From JBBQRS01 sp038214535 (GTDB lineage: Bacteria; Chloroflexota; Anaerolineae; CG2-30-64-16), in contig JBBQRS010000006.1 of NCBI GenBank assembly GCA_038214535.1, forward strand, positions 17,182-81,181: DNA of 64,000 nucleotides, in the 5' to 3' direction. Both the position numbers and the translations under genes were made by a program. How positions within the stretch are numbered: the stretch's first letter is position 1; the number at the start of each line of letters is the position of its first letter. The notes under the pieces were generated by a model. It was not told where the DNA came from. It did not search any database and saw nothing but the letters and a program-made list of their open reading frames with translations. Shown one piece after another: positions 41,839-49,380 of the stretch.

Positions 41839-43251
41839 ATGTCCGAATCTTTTTATAACCGGCTCGAAACTGCCGTCGCGGCCAGCCACTCATTGCTCTG
41901 CGTCGGGCTCGACCCCGAACCGGCGCTGCTGGGCGACTCCCCGGCAACGGAGGAAGGCATCCTGGGCTGGAGCGCGTCCATCATCGAGCAGACATCCGAT
42001 CTGGTTTGTTGCTACAAGCCGAACTTCGCCTTCTACGAGCAGTTCGGCCTCGCCGGGCTGGGCGCGTTGGCGCGCCTGCGCGACGTGATTCCCGCGGCGA
42101 TTCCCCTGCTACTGGACGCCAAACGGGGCGACATCGGCAGCACCGCCGCGGCCTACGCGCGCGCCGCGTTCGATGTGTGGCGAGCAGACGCCGTGACGGT
42201 CAGCCCGTACCTGGGGCTGGATGGGATCGCGCCGTTCATCGCACATCCCGGCAAGGCAGTCTTCGTGTTGGCCTATACCTCCAACCCTTCTGCTGGGGAG
42301 ATTCAGGAACATGGGATCGAACCGCTCTATCTGCACATCGTCCGGCAGTCTATGGCATGGGGCGACGCGACGCAGATCGCGCTGGTGGTCGGCGCAACAC
42401 GCCCTGAAGCGATCGGGCAGGTGCGAAGCGCTGCACCCGACCGGTGGATCCTCGCGCCCGGCGTGGGCGCGCAGGGCGGCGACCTGACCGCGACGCTGGC
42501 CGCCGGCCTGGACGCGCGTGGCAGCGGCGTGATCGTACCGGTCTCGCGCGCCGTGCTCAAGGCGGACGATCCGCGCGCCGCGGCGACCCAATTGCGCGAC
42601 GACATCCACGCGGCGCGAAAAGCGCGGACGACTTCATCCGCCGGTAACGCCGCGCTGGCGCTCGCCCTGCACGACGCCGGGTGCATCCGCTTCGGCGAGT
42701 TCACGCTGGCATCGGGCAAGCAATCGCCGATCTACGTGGACCTGCGCCGCACAATCTCGCATCCCGAAACGTTCCGGCTGGTGGTCGCCGCATATGCGGA
42801 GGCGCTGCGCCAGGTGGAAGCCGGGCCGGACGCGCCGGATCTGCTGGCGGGCGTACCCTATGCGGCGCTCCCCGCTGCGGGCGCGCTGGCGGCAACCACC
42901 GGCAAGCCGCTGATCTATTCGCGCAAGGAAGCCAAAGAACACGGCACGGGCCAAACCGTGGAAGGCCGCTATGAGCCGGGTCAATCCGCCCTGTTGATCG
43001 AAGATGTGATTACCAGCGGCGGCAGCATCCTCACCGCAGCAGAGACGTTGGAAAAGGCGGGACTCAAGGTCGCCGGGGCGCTGGTGCTGGTGGATCGCAG
43101 CCAGGGCGGCCGCGCTGCGCTGGCGCAGCGCGGTTACCCACTGTACACCGTGATTACCCTGCAAGAGATCCTCGACGCGCTGCTGGCCGCGGGCCGCGTC
43201 CCTGCGGAAACCTATGCCGTCGTGAATCAATACCTGAACGCGGGAGCCTGA
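41839..43251 (+). CDS. pyrFE: Bifunctional OMP decarboxylase-orotate phosphoribosyltransferase (PyrF-PyrE fusion)
   Basis: This 470-aa fusion carries out the last two steps of UMP synthesis. Residues ~1-265 are type 2 OMP decarboxylase, with the catalytic motif DAKRGDIGSTA (93-103) and CYKPNFAFYEQFG. Residues ~275-470 are orotate phosphoribosyltransferase, with the PRPP motif LLIEDVITSGGSIL (~384-397) and YSRKEAKEHGTG. The domain order PyrF-PyrE is the reverse of animal UMP synthase (PyrE-PyrF) and is known from some bacteria. It sits between pyrB (4-bp gap) and pyrD (3-bp gap). Fusion would channel OMP between active sites. Confidence 0.95.
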   Translation: MSESFYNRLETAVAASHSLLCVGLDPEPALLGDSPATEEGILGWSASIIEQTSDLVCCYKPNFAFYEQFGLAGLGALARLRDVIPAAIPLLLDAKRGDIGSTAAAYARAAFDVWRADAVTVSPYLGLDGIAPFIAHPGKAVFVLAYTSNPSAGEIQEHGIEPLYLHIVRQSMAWGDATQIALVVGATRPEAIGQVRSAAPDRWILAPGVGAQGGDLTATLAAGLDARGSGVIVPVSRAVLKADDPRAAATQLRDDIHAARKARTTSSAGNAALALALHDAGCIRFGEFTLASGKQSPIYVDLRRTISHPETFRLVVAAYAEALRQVEAGPDAPDLLAGVPYAALPAAGALAATTGKPLIYSRKEAKEHGTGQTVEGRYEPGQSALLIEDVITSGGSILTAAETLEKAGLKVAGALVLVDRSQGGRAALAQRGYPLYTVITLQEILDALLAAGRVPAETYAVVNQYLNAGA

Positions 43252-43254
43252 CAG

Positions 43255-44178
43255 ATGGCCGATCTGACGTGCGAACTGCTGGGGATGCGCCTGCGGAATC
43301 CCATCGTGCTGGCCTCCGGCATCCTGGGAACCAGCCCGACGCTGCTGGCGCGGGCGGCGCACGAGGGCGCGGGCGCGGTCACCGCAAAGAGCTGCGGACC
43401 GACCCCGCGCGCCGGGCATCCGAACCCGGTGGCGCTTGATTGGGGCGGCGGGCTGATCAACGCCATCGGACTGACCAACCCCGGCGCGGAGGCCGAGACG
43501 GAGCTGCTCGCGCGGGCCAGGGAACTGCTTGCGCCCTTCGATGTTCCACTATTCGCCAGCATCTTCGCAGGGACCGTCACCGAGTTCGGGGAGGTTGCAC
43601 GCATCGTGTCGGCGGCGCGGCCCCACCTGATCGAGGTCAACATCTCATGCCCCAACGTTGCGGACGAGTTCGGCACGCCGTTTGCCGCCACGCCTGACAG
43701 CGCCGCCAGCGTCACCGCGGCCGTGCGAGCCGCGACGACGCTGCCCATCGCCGTAAAGCTGGCCCCTAACGTGGCAGACATCGCCCGGATTGCCGAAGCG
43801 GTGGTGGAAGCGGGCGCGGACGCCATCACCGCCGTCAACACGATGCCGGGCATGATTATTGACGCCACGGCAGGCCGCCCGATACTCTCAAACCGGGTCG
43901 GCGGGGTTTCGGGGCCGGCGCTCAAACCGGTGGCGCTGCGTTGCGTCTACGAGATTGCTCGTAGAGTACGCGTCCCGATCATCGGCACGGGCGGCGTAAA
44001 TACAGGGCGAGCTGCCGCGGAGATGCTGATGGCGGGCGCAACGGCAGTCGGCGTCGGCTCGGCGGTGTGGTATCGGGGTGTGAGCGCGCTGGGCGCAATC
44101 GCCGCGGAGTTGGAGGCGTTCATGGCGGGCGAAGGGTATCAGACCCTGGCCGACCTACGCGGGGTGGCGTTGCGATGA
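43255..44178 (+). CDS. pyrD: Dihydroorotate dehydrogenase, class 1B catalytic subunit
   Basis: This 307-aa FMN TIM-barrel enzyme oxidises dihydroorotate to orotate. It has the N-terminal PIVLASGILGTSP, the substrate-binding LINAIGLTNPG and VNISCPN (class 1 Asn/Cys region), AVNTMPGMIIDATAGRPILSN-like FMN segments, and IGTGGVNTGRAAAEMLMAGA for phosphate binding. It lacks the membrane helix of class 2. The adjacent pyrK supplies the FAD/2Fe-2S partner, defining class 1B, which uses NAD+. Its last 4 bases overlap pyrK. Confidence 0.95.
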   Translation: MADLTCELLGMRLRNPIVLASGILGTSPTLLARAAHEGAGAVTAKSCGPTPRAGHPNPVALDWGGGLINAIGLTNPGAEAETELLARARELLAPFDVPLFASIFAGTVTEFGEVARIVSAARPHLIEVNISCPNVADEFGTPFAATPDSAASVTAAVRAATTLPIAVKLAPNVADIARIAEAVVEAGADAITAVNTMPGMIIDATAGRPILSNRVGGVSGPALKPVALRCVYEIARRVRVPIIGTGGVNTGRAAAEMLMAGATAVGVGSAVWYRGVSALGAIAAELEAFMAGEGYQTLADLRGVALR

Positions 44179-44972
44179 GTGAGACTTTTGAACGGGCCAA
44201 CGGCCTGCACCGGCGCTTCACGGTGGCCGCCGTACGCCAGGAAAACTATCGCACCGTGTCGCTCATCATGCGCGAGACGCTGCCCGCCGAACCAGGTCAG
44301 TTTGTCATGGCGTGGCTGCCCGGCATTGACGAGAGACCGCTCTCGGTTGCCGGGGACGACCCGCTGACGTTCACCGTCGCCAACATCGGCTCGTTCAGCG
44401 AGGCGCTGCATCGTCTCCAGTCGGGTGACCCGTTGTGGGCGCGCGGGCCGTTGGGCCAGGGGTACGCCCTCCGCGGGAAGCATATCCTGTTGGCGGGTGG
44501 GGGGTATGGCGCAGCGCCGCTCCTGTTCCTGGCGCGCCGCGCCGTCGCCACCGGGATGACCGTGACCGCGTGCATGGGAACGCGCACTGTGAATGACTTG
44601 CTACTTGCCGAGAGTTTCGAGACGCTTCCCGCAACGTTGCGCGTCGCGACGGAAGACGGCACGCGTGGCATGAGGGGTCTCATCACGGCGGCCCTGGAAG
44701 CGGAAATCATCGCGCAGCGACCGGATACCGTCTATGCATGCGGGCCGGTGCGGATGCTGGAGGCGATTGATCTCCTCTGCGAGACGCACGGCGTTCCGCG
44801 ACAACTCTCGTGGGAGGCGCACATGCGCTGCGGCATCGGGCTGTGTGGCAGTTGTGAGTTGCCCGACCCGCATTATCCAGCCAAGCCTCTATCCGGCGTG
44901 CCGCGCCGCGGCTGGCTGGCGTGCCTGGATGGGCCGGTGTCGTTTGCGGGCGAGATTGCTGACCCCTCGTAG
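44175..44972 (+). CDS. pyrK: Dihydroorotate dehydrogenase electron transfer subunit
   Basis: This 265-aa ferredoxin-NADP reductase-like protein has the FAD-binding block DERPLSVAG, NAD-binding GGGYGAAPLLFLARRA and VYACGPVRML. The C-terminal 2Fe-2S cluster ligands are in MRCGIGLCGSCELPD and GWLACLDG (four Cys). It relays electrons from PyrD to NAD+. The ATG at 44175 overlaps the pyrD stop codon. It is the last gene of the cluster, followed by a family A hairpin repeat. Confidence 0.94.
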   Translation: MSETFERANGLHRRFTVAAVRQENYRTVSLIMRETLPAEPGQFVMAWLPGIDERPLSVAGDDPLTFTVANIGSFSEALHRLQSGDPLWARGPLGQGYALRGKHILLAGGGYGAAPLLFLARRAVATGMTVTACMGTRTVNDLLLAESFETLPATLRVATEDGTRGMRGLITAALEAEIIAQRPDTVYACGPVRMLEAIDLLCETHGVPRQLSWEAHMRCGIGLCGSCELPDPHYPAKPLSGVPRRGWLACLDGPVSFAGEIADPS

Positions 44973-44984
44973 CCTGATCGGCCA

Positions 44985-45047
44985 CTTCGTAGTGACAGCT
45001 TCAGCCGTTTGGGGGCAGCACAACGGCTGAAGCCGTCACTACGAAGG
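44985..45047. repeat. Intergenic inverted repeat, family A (copy 2)
   Basis: CTTCGTAGTGACAGCTTCAG ... CTGAAGCCGTCACTACGAAG, a dyad with one mismatch, 13 bp after pyrK and 33 bp before the convergent nitroreductase stop. Confidence 0.85.
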
Positions 45048-45079
45048 AGAGAGACGCCCGTTTTCGGCTTCATACCAAG

Positions 45080-45748
45080 CTACATAAACGTCGCGATTGC
45101 GTCAAGCGGCTTACGCTCCAGCACAGGGACCACGGCGTCATCGGCAGGATAGCCCACCGCAAGTAGCAGGAATGGCCGCTCGTTGGCAGTCCGGTCCAGC
45201 ACCGCGTTCAGGAAACCCATCGGGCTGGGCGTATGCGTCAGGGATGCCAACCCGGCATGGTGAAGCGCAGTAATCAACATGCCGGTCGCGATGCCTACCG
45301 ACTCAGTGACGTAGTAGTGCTTAGCTCGTTCATTCCCCGTGCCCTCGCCATACGACACGGCGAAAATCACGATCAGACAGGGCGCGACTTCCAGATAGGG
45401 CTTGCGCTCATCGGTGCCCATCGGCGCGATGGCCGCCAGCCATTCGGGGATCGCGCGCTCGTGATAAAAGGCATGCTCAACCTTCTCGGCCTCCTCACGA
45501 ATCCGTCGCTTTACTACCGGATCAGAAATCACGACGAAGTGCCAGGGCTGTTGGTGGGCTCCGCCGGGGGCCGTGCCCGCAGCGCGGAGGCAATCCTCGA
45601 TGACCCCGCGCGGCACGGGACGATCAGAGAAAGACCGCACCGATCGTCTGCGCTGTACTTCCTCATAAAACTCGCCCGCCCGCCGCTGCATCTCATCCAC
45701 GGGATACTCACGATACAAATCCAAAGAAACAAAAGGCTTGTCGTTCAT
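45080..45748 (-). CDS. Nitroreductase family protein, iodotyrosine deiodinase-like
   Basis: This 222-aa FMN oxidoreductase has the N-terminal FMN phosphate site RRRSVRSFSDRPVP, a central AAGTAPGGAHQQPWHFVVIS block, and LTHTPSPMGFLNAVLDRTAN near the end. The GxHQQPW...SD segment and the KRRIREEAEKVE helix followed by FYHERAIPEWL form the active-site lid region seen in the iodotyrosine deiodinase (IYD) subgroup. A reductive dehalogenase or flavin reductase role is possible; no substrate evidence exists. The ATG at 45748 has AGGA upstream and begins after the in-frame extension that runs into the repeat region. Confidence 0.87.
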   Translation of the reverse strand: MNDKPFVSLDLYREYPVDEMQRRAGEFYEEVQRRRSVRSFSDRPVPRGVIEDCLRAAGTAPGGAHQQPWHFVVISDPVVKRRIREEAEKVEHAFYHERAIPEWLAAIAPMGTDERKPYLEVAPCLIVIFAVSYGEGTGNERAKHYYVTESVGIATGMLITALHHAGLASLTHTPSPMGFLNAVLDRTANERPFLLLAVGYPADDAVVPVLERKPLDAIATFM

Positions 45749-45784
45749 ATAGGGGATCCTCCAAGCTGACGAATTTGAATAGAC

Positions 45785-45813
45785 AATATAGCACCAAGCG
45801 CCGAACTTGGAAA
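45785..45813 (-). promoter_or_regulatory. Possible promoter of nitroreductase gene
   Basis: On the minus strand: TTTCCA (45813-45808), a 17-bp spacer, and TATATT (45790-45785), 36 bp before the ATG. The -35 box is weak. Confidence 0.4.
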
Positions 45814-45818
45814 ACAAT

Positions 45819-45888
45819 GGATTCGAGGCTTCAGCCGGTTTAGCACAGCACATTCTTTGTCGCAAATACCGGCTAAAGCCTCGAATCC
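45819..45888. repeat. Inverted repeat, divergent family A-like
   Basis: GGATTCGAGGCTTCAGCCGG ... CCGGCTAAAGCCTCGAATCC with a 28-bp loop. It shares the GGCTTCAGCC/GGCTAAAGCC core of family A but has different outer arms. It separates the divergent nitroreductase and MocA genes. Confidence 0.75.
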
Positions 45889-45935
45889 AGGCGTATTGAG
45901 AAACCCAGGAGTCACCGAAGCGAAGAAAACGCGCC

Positions 45936-45964
45936 TATCCACTTCATCCCGAACATGCTATAAT
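45936..45964 (+). promoter_or_regulatory. Predicted promoter of mocA-like gene, leaderless geometry
   Basis: A perfect TATAAT at 45959-45964 lies 6 bp before the ATG at 45971. The -35 box TATCCA (45936-45941) is poor. There is no Shine-Dalgarno. Confidence 0.5.
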
Positions 45965-45970
45965 CGCGGC

Positions 45971-46576
45971 ATGATCAGCGCTTTAGTCGTGGCCGCAGGG
46001 TTTTCGCGCCGGATGGGGCAGTTCAAGTTATTGTTGCCCTGGGGCGACGAGACCGTAATCGCGCACGTCGTGCATACCCTGGAAATTGAGACGCCAGGCG
46101 AAATCGTGGTGGTGACAGGCCATCGGGCAGATGAGGTTGCAACTGCCCTCGAAGGTACGCGCGCCCGGTTGGTTACCAATCCCGACTACGCGACCGGCGA
46201 GATGCTGAGTTCCGTGCAGGCCGGACTGCGGGCATTGGGTTCTGAAACAACAGCCGCGTTGATCTGCCTTGGCGATCAACCGCAGATGGAAGCTGAGACG
46301 GTGCGCAGGGTAGTCGAGGCAAGTCAGGCCTCTGGTGAGCATGCGCTCATTATTCCCAGCTACCAGATGCGCGCCGGGCACCCGGTTTTGCTGCCCTGCC
46401 GGGTCTGGCCCGATGTGCTGGCGGTGGCGACCGGCACGCTGAAGGAGGCGCTGGCCCCGCAGCGCGCTGGGGCCGTGTATGTGACCGTAGACACGCCGAG
46501 CGTGCTGGCCGATCTCGATACACCGGGAGATTATGGGAAAGCAAAGATAGAAATTGATGGAAAACATCTACGATAA
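45971..46576 (+). CDS. Molybdenum cofactor cytidylyl/guanylyltransferase-like protein (MocA/MobA family)
   Basis: This 201-aa NTP transferase has the N-terminal signature LVVAAGFSRRMGQFKLLLPW (nucleotide loop and Lys), LICLGDQPQM (Asp for Mg2+) and RAGHPVLLP. These match MocA, which adds CMP to molybdopterin for xanthine dehydrogenase-type enzymes. It overlaps xdhC by 20 bp, strongly suggesting joint maturation of a molybdenum hydroxylase. The start ATG lies 6 bp after a TATAAT box. Confidence 0.88.
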   Translation: MISALVVAAGFSRRMGQFKLLLPWGDETVIAHVVHTLEIETPGEIVVVTGHRADEVATALEGTRARLVTNPDYATGEMLSSVQAGLRALGSETTAALICLGDQPQMEAETVRRVVEASQASGEHALIIPSYQMRAGHPVLLPCRVWPDVLAVATGTLKEALAPQRAGAVYVTVDTPSVLADLDTPGDYGKAKIEIDGKHLR

Positions 46577-47699
46577 TTTAGCCCGACTGACGGAAGCCGG
46601 TGAAACGGTCGCCGTTGCGACGATCATTGACGTACGCGGGTCCGTCCCCCGTGAAGTGGGTGCGAAGATGATCATCCACCCGCTGGGGCGACACGTGGGC
46701 ACGGTGGGCGGCGGCTGCGGCGAGGCGGACGTAATCAAGGCCGCGCTGGATGTGATGCAGACCGGAGCGCCGGAACTGGTGCGCGTGGACCTGACGGAAG
46801 ACATCACCATGCAGGCGCTGGGCGTCTGCGGCGGCATCATGGACGTGTTCGTGGAACGCGTTGATAAACCCGGTTTCTCGAACACCGACAAACCCGGTTT
46901 CTCGGAGAAACCGGGTTTGTATGCGGCGATGCGCGCATCGGCGGCGCAGCGGGAACCCACGGCGCTGGTGACGGTCACGTCTGGCCCAAATGCCGGGCGC
47001 GAGGCCGTGATCTGGCTTGACCGCGAGCCGCCGCTGGGTAGCCTGGGGTTGGGCGAACTCGAAGCGCAAGCCCTGATCGATGCGCGGGCCGCGTTGGAAG
47101 GCCGTCAGCATCGCCTGCTGCGCTACCCTGACGCGAACACGTCCGTCTTTGTGGAAGTGCAACGGCGCGCACCGGAACTGCTCATCGTGGGCGGGGGACA
47201 CATTGCCCTGCCACTGGCGCAGATGGCGACCATGTGCGACTTCGCCGTCACCTTGCTGGATGACCGCCCAGCATTCGCCAATCGTGAGCGCTTCCCCACC
47301 GCACGACAGGTGATCGCCGCGCCATTGCGCGAGACGGTGCGCGAGATGCCGATGGATCAGGATACCTTCATCGTGCTGGTCACGCGCGGACATAGCCACG
47401 ATGTCGAATGCCTGCTGGAAGTGCTGGATCGCCCCGTCGCCTACATCGGGATGATCGGCTCGCAACGACGCGTGGACGCCGTGTTCCAATTACTGATCGA
47501 GGAGCGCGGCATCGCGCCGGAGACGCTTGACCGCATCTACGCGCCGATCGGGATTGCCATTGGCGCACGCACCCCTGCGGAGATCGCCGTGTGCATCCTG
47601 GCCGAGATGATCAACGTGCTACGTGGCGGTCCGGCGGTGTCCATCTCAGATCGGCGGCGCGCGCGTGATTTACAGCGGCGGGGGCGCACAGGTGCGTAG
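46557..47699 (+). CDS. xdhC: XdhC/CoxI family molybdoenzyme maturation factor with in-frame repeat insertion
   Basis: This 380-aa protein has the N-terminal XdhC/CoxI domain (ATIIDVRGSVPREVGAKMII, GTVGGGCGEADV) and the C-terminal Rossmann-like XdhC domain (LLIVGGGHIALPLAQMA, VLVTRGHSHDVECL, YIGMIGSQRRVDAV). The family helps insert sulfurated molybdenum cofactor into xanthine dehydrogenase-type enzymes. Residues ~103-120 (DKPGFSNTDKPGFSEKPG) come from a hairpin DNA repeat at 46866-46918 inserted in frame between the usual VFVERV and LYAAMRA segments. The last residues and stop codon come from another repeat starting at 47691. The reading frame is intact and probably functional. No molybdenum hydroxylase subunits lie next to it. 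Confidence 0.9.
   Translation: MENIYDNLARLTEAGETVAVATIIDVRGSVPREVGAKMIIHPLGRHVGTVGGGCGEADVIKAALDVMQTGAPELVRVDLTEDITMQALGVCGGIMDVFVERVDKPGFSNTDKPGFSEKPGLYAAMRASAAQREPTALVTVTSGPNAGREAVIWLDREPPLGSLGLGELEAQALIDARAALEGRQHRLLRYPDANTSVFVEVQRRAPELLIVGGGHIALPLAQMATMCDFAVTLLDDRPAFANRERFPTARQVIAAPLRETVREMPMDQDTFIVLVTRGHSHDVECLLEVLDRPVAYIGMIGSQRRVDAVFQLLIEERGIAPETLDRIYAPIGIAIGARTPAEIAVCILAEMINVLRGGPAVSISDRRRARDLQRRGRTGA
46866..46918. repeat. REP-like palindromic repeat inside xdhC
   Basis: AAACCCGGTTTCTCG at 46866-46880 is followed by the palindrome AAACCCGGTTTCTCG-GAGAAACCGGGTTT at 46890-46918. All copies are in the frame that reads KPGFSEKPG. The repeat is unlike families A-E in this window and resembles widespread bacterial interspersed palindromes. 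Confidence 0.85.
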
Positions 47700-47805
47700 C
47701 GCGCCATCCCCAGCGCTCAGGAGAGCGCACTACGAGCAAGAAGGCGCATTGCCCGGTGCGTAGCGCACCGTCCCCGGCGCTCAGGAGAGCGCACTACAGG
47801 CAAGA
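47691..47805. repeat. Tandem hairpin repeats, family D (two units)
   Basis: Two 51-bp units (47691-47741 and 47755-47805), each GGTGCGTAGCGC...CC(A/G)TCCCC(A/G)GCGCTCAGGAG..., ending AGCGCACTAC(GA/AG)GCAAGA. The GCGCTCAGGAGAGCGC part is a stem-loop. The TAG in the first unit is the xdhC stop codon. The tail CGCACTAC is shared with family C. Confidence 0.85.
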
Positions 47806-47827
47806 GCCTCTGCGCGGAAAGTAAAAG

Positions 47828-49030
47828 ATGATTACACAAGGCGAGATCCTGCGCGGCATCCGCGTCGTGGATATGACCGAAGCGTTGGCGGGGCCGTATT
47901 GCACCATGTATTTGGGCGACATGGGCGCGGACGTGATCAAGGTGGAGCGCCCGGGCAAGGGCGATCAGACGCGCGGCTGGGGGCCGCCCTTCGTCAACGA
48001 CGAATCCGCGTATTTTATGTCAACCAATCGCAACAAGCGCAGCCTCGCTCTGGACGCCGCATACCCGGAAGGTCGGGCAATTCTACACCGGTTGATAGAC
48101 GACGCGGACATCTTCATCAACAACCTGCCCCGTATGGCCTCACTGCAAAAACTCGGGGTTGACCCCGACGCCGCCCTGGCGCGCAACCCGCGCCTGATTC
48201 ACGTCTGCGTCACCGGCTTCGGGCACACCGGGCCACGCGCGGGTCAACCCGGTTACGACATCCTGGCGCAGGCGATGAGCGGCATCATGAGCCTGACGGG
48301 CGAGCCGGATGATCCGCCGCTGCGCTACCCCGTGCCGATTTCGGACATGACGGTCGGGCTGTATGCGTTGATTGCCATCCTGGCGGCGCTCTACGAGCGC
48401 GAACGCACCGGGCATGGGCAAGCCATAGATGCGGCGATCCTGGAGTCGCAGATGGGCTGGTTGACGAACCTCGCGGGCAGCTATTTCGCCACCGGCCAGA
48501 ACCCGCCGCGCCTCGGCAACGTCCACCCGTCCATCACGCCCTATCAGACCTTCGCCACTTCGGACGGCTGGATCATCCTCGCGGGCGGCACGGATCGCAT
48601 CTGGACGCGGCTGTGCGATGTGCTGGGCATTCCCGCTGAGACCCGCGACGATCCACGTTACGCGACCAACCCGGCGCGCAACGTCAATCGGGATGCGGTG
48701 CAGGCGCTGCTGGCCGAACGGTTTCGCACCCGGTCGAGCGTAGCATGGCTGACTTTGCTGCGCGACGCCGACGTGCCCGCCGGACCGATCTACCTGCTGG
48801 ATCAGGCGCTTGCCGAGCCGCAGGTGATCGAACGCGGCTTCATCGTGGAGCTTGAACATCCGGTGGCGGGGCTGGTGAAGTCACTGGGGTTCCCGCCGCA
48901 CATGCGCGCCGGCGCAATCACCTATCGCCGCCCGCCCCCCACCCTGGGCCAACACACCGGCGAGGTGCTGCGCGAACTCGACTACACTGAAGAAGAAATC
49001 GCAGCGTTGCGCGCCGAAGGCGTTGTGTGA
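47828..49030 (+). CDS. Family III (CaiB/BaiF) CoA-transferase
   Basis: This 400-aa protein is the full length of the family, which moves CoA between carboxylic acids as an interlocked dimer. Motifs are LAGPYCTMYLGDMGADVIKV at the N-terminus, STNRNKRSLALD, the catalytic-Asp region GQPGYDILAQAMSGIM, and the C-terminal VPAGPIYLLDQALAEPQV. Donor and acceptor cannot be read from sequence. It stands alone after the repeats. A plausible link is to acyl-CoA flow into the biotin-dependent decarboxylase, but the distance makes this speculation. Confidence 0.92.
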   Translation: MITQGEILRGIRVVDMTEALAGPYCTMYLGDMGADVIKVERPGKGDQTRGWGPPFVNDESAYFMSTNRNKRSLALDAAYPEGRAILHRLIDDADIFINNLPRMASLQKLGVDPDAALARNPRLIHVCVTGFGHTGPRAGQPGYDILAQAMSGIMSLTGEPDDPPLRYPVPISDMTVGLYALIAILAALYERERTGHGQAIDAAILESQMGWLTNLAGSYFATGQNPPRLGNVHPSITPYQTFATSDGWIILAGGTDRIWTRLCDVLGIPAETRDDPRYATNPARNVNRDAVQALLAERFRTRSSVAWLTLLRDADVPAGPIYLLDQALAEPQVIERGFIVELEHPVAGLVKSLGFPPHMRAGAITYRRPPPTLGQHTGEVLRELDYTEEEIAALRAEGVV

Positions 49031-49038
49031 AAGGAAAC

Positions 49039-49099
49039 TCACGCGGAGACGCGGAGAACGCGGAGAATAAAATATAAATTTCTCCGCGTCTCCGCGTGA
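49039..49099. repeat. Inverted repeat, family E
   Basis: TCACGCGGAGACGCGGAG ... CTCCGCGTCTCCGCGTGA, 18-bp perfect arms with an AT-rich loop. It follows the CoA-transferase gene and may act as a terminator. Not related to families A-D. Confidence 0.8.
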
Positions 49100-49112
49100 T
49101 GCAGAAGTTGAT

Positions 49113-49141
49113 TTGGTGAAGTTGAAACACACCTGTATACT
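49113..49141 (+). promoter_or_regulatory. Predicted promoter of leader peptide-ABC exporter operon
   Basis: TTGGTG at 49113-49118, a 17-bp spacer, and TATACT at 49136-49141. A start near 49148 would leave a ~255-nt leader before the first ABC gene. Confidence 0.55.
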
Positions 49142-49190
49142 ATTTGCACCTCTGTCGAGGCAAGCATCCAAAAGCATGGAGAAACTGCTG

Positions 49191-49253
49191 ATGTCAACTG
49201 AAGCAACTCGTCGCCTGCGCCCCACCCCCGAAGAAGGTGCGGCGCTCCATTAG
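49191..49253 (+). CDS. Putative 20-residue regulatory leader peptide
   Basis: This is an ATG-initiated 20-codon ORF with a good Shine-Dalgarno (GGAG at 49178-49181, 9 bp before the ATG). The peptide is MSTEATRRLRPTPEEGAALH. It contains Arg-Leu-Arg (residues 8-10), an R/K-x-R/K arrest motif known from macrolide-stalled leader peptides such as ErmDL. The codons for RRL (GTCGCCTG, 49210-49217) pair perfectly with CAGGCGAC at 49281-49288, so a stalled ribosome would melt that helix. An in-frame ATG at 49176 has no Shine-Dalgarno. The assignment is inference from position, signal and structure. Confidence 0.62.
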   Translation: MSTEATRRLRPTPEEGAALH

Positions 49254-49380
49254 TCGAGCGCGCTCAGTACAATCCGACGTCAGGCGACAACGAAGCCGGG
49301 CCTGAACCCTGGGCCACGGGCGCGCTCACGTCCGTGGTTGTTTCGCGCCACCCGAAAGCCACGGCCTGCCCGTGGCTTTC
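49210..49380 (+). promoter_or_regulatory. Putative attenuator with alternative hairpins before ABC exporter
   Basis: Helix 1: 49210-49217 pairs with 49281-49288 (8 bp). Helix 2: CCACGG 49314-49319 pairs with CCGTGG 49332-49337. Helix 3: GAAAGCCACGG 49354-49364 pairs with CCGTGGCTTTC 49370-49380 (11 bp), ending 12 bases before the Shine-Dalgarno of the ABC gene. The 3' arm of helix 2 can pair instead with the 5' arm of helix 3, so the two are mutually exclusive. Helix 3 lacks a clean U-run, so it could stop transcription weakly or hinder ribosome loading. Confidence 0.55.

Noticed and set aside
47691..47805. Insertion sequence remnant
   Set aside because: Units are short hairpins with no transposase gene and no target-site duplication that I could see.
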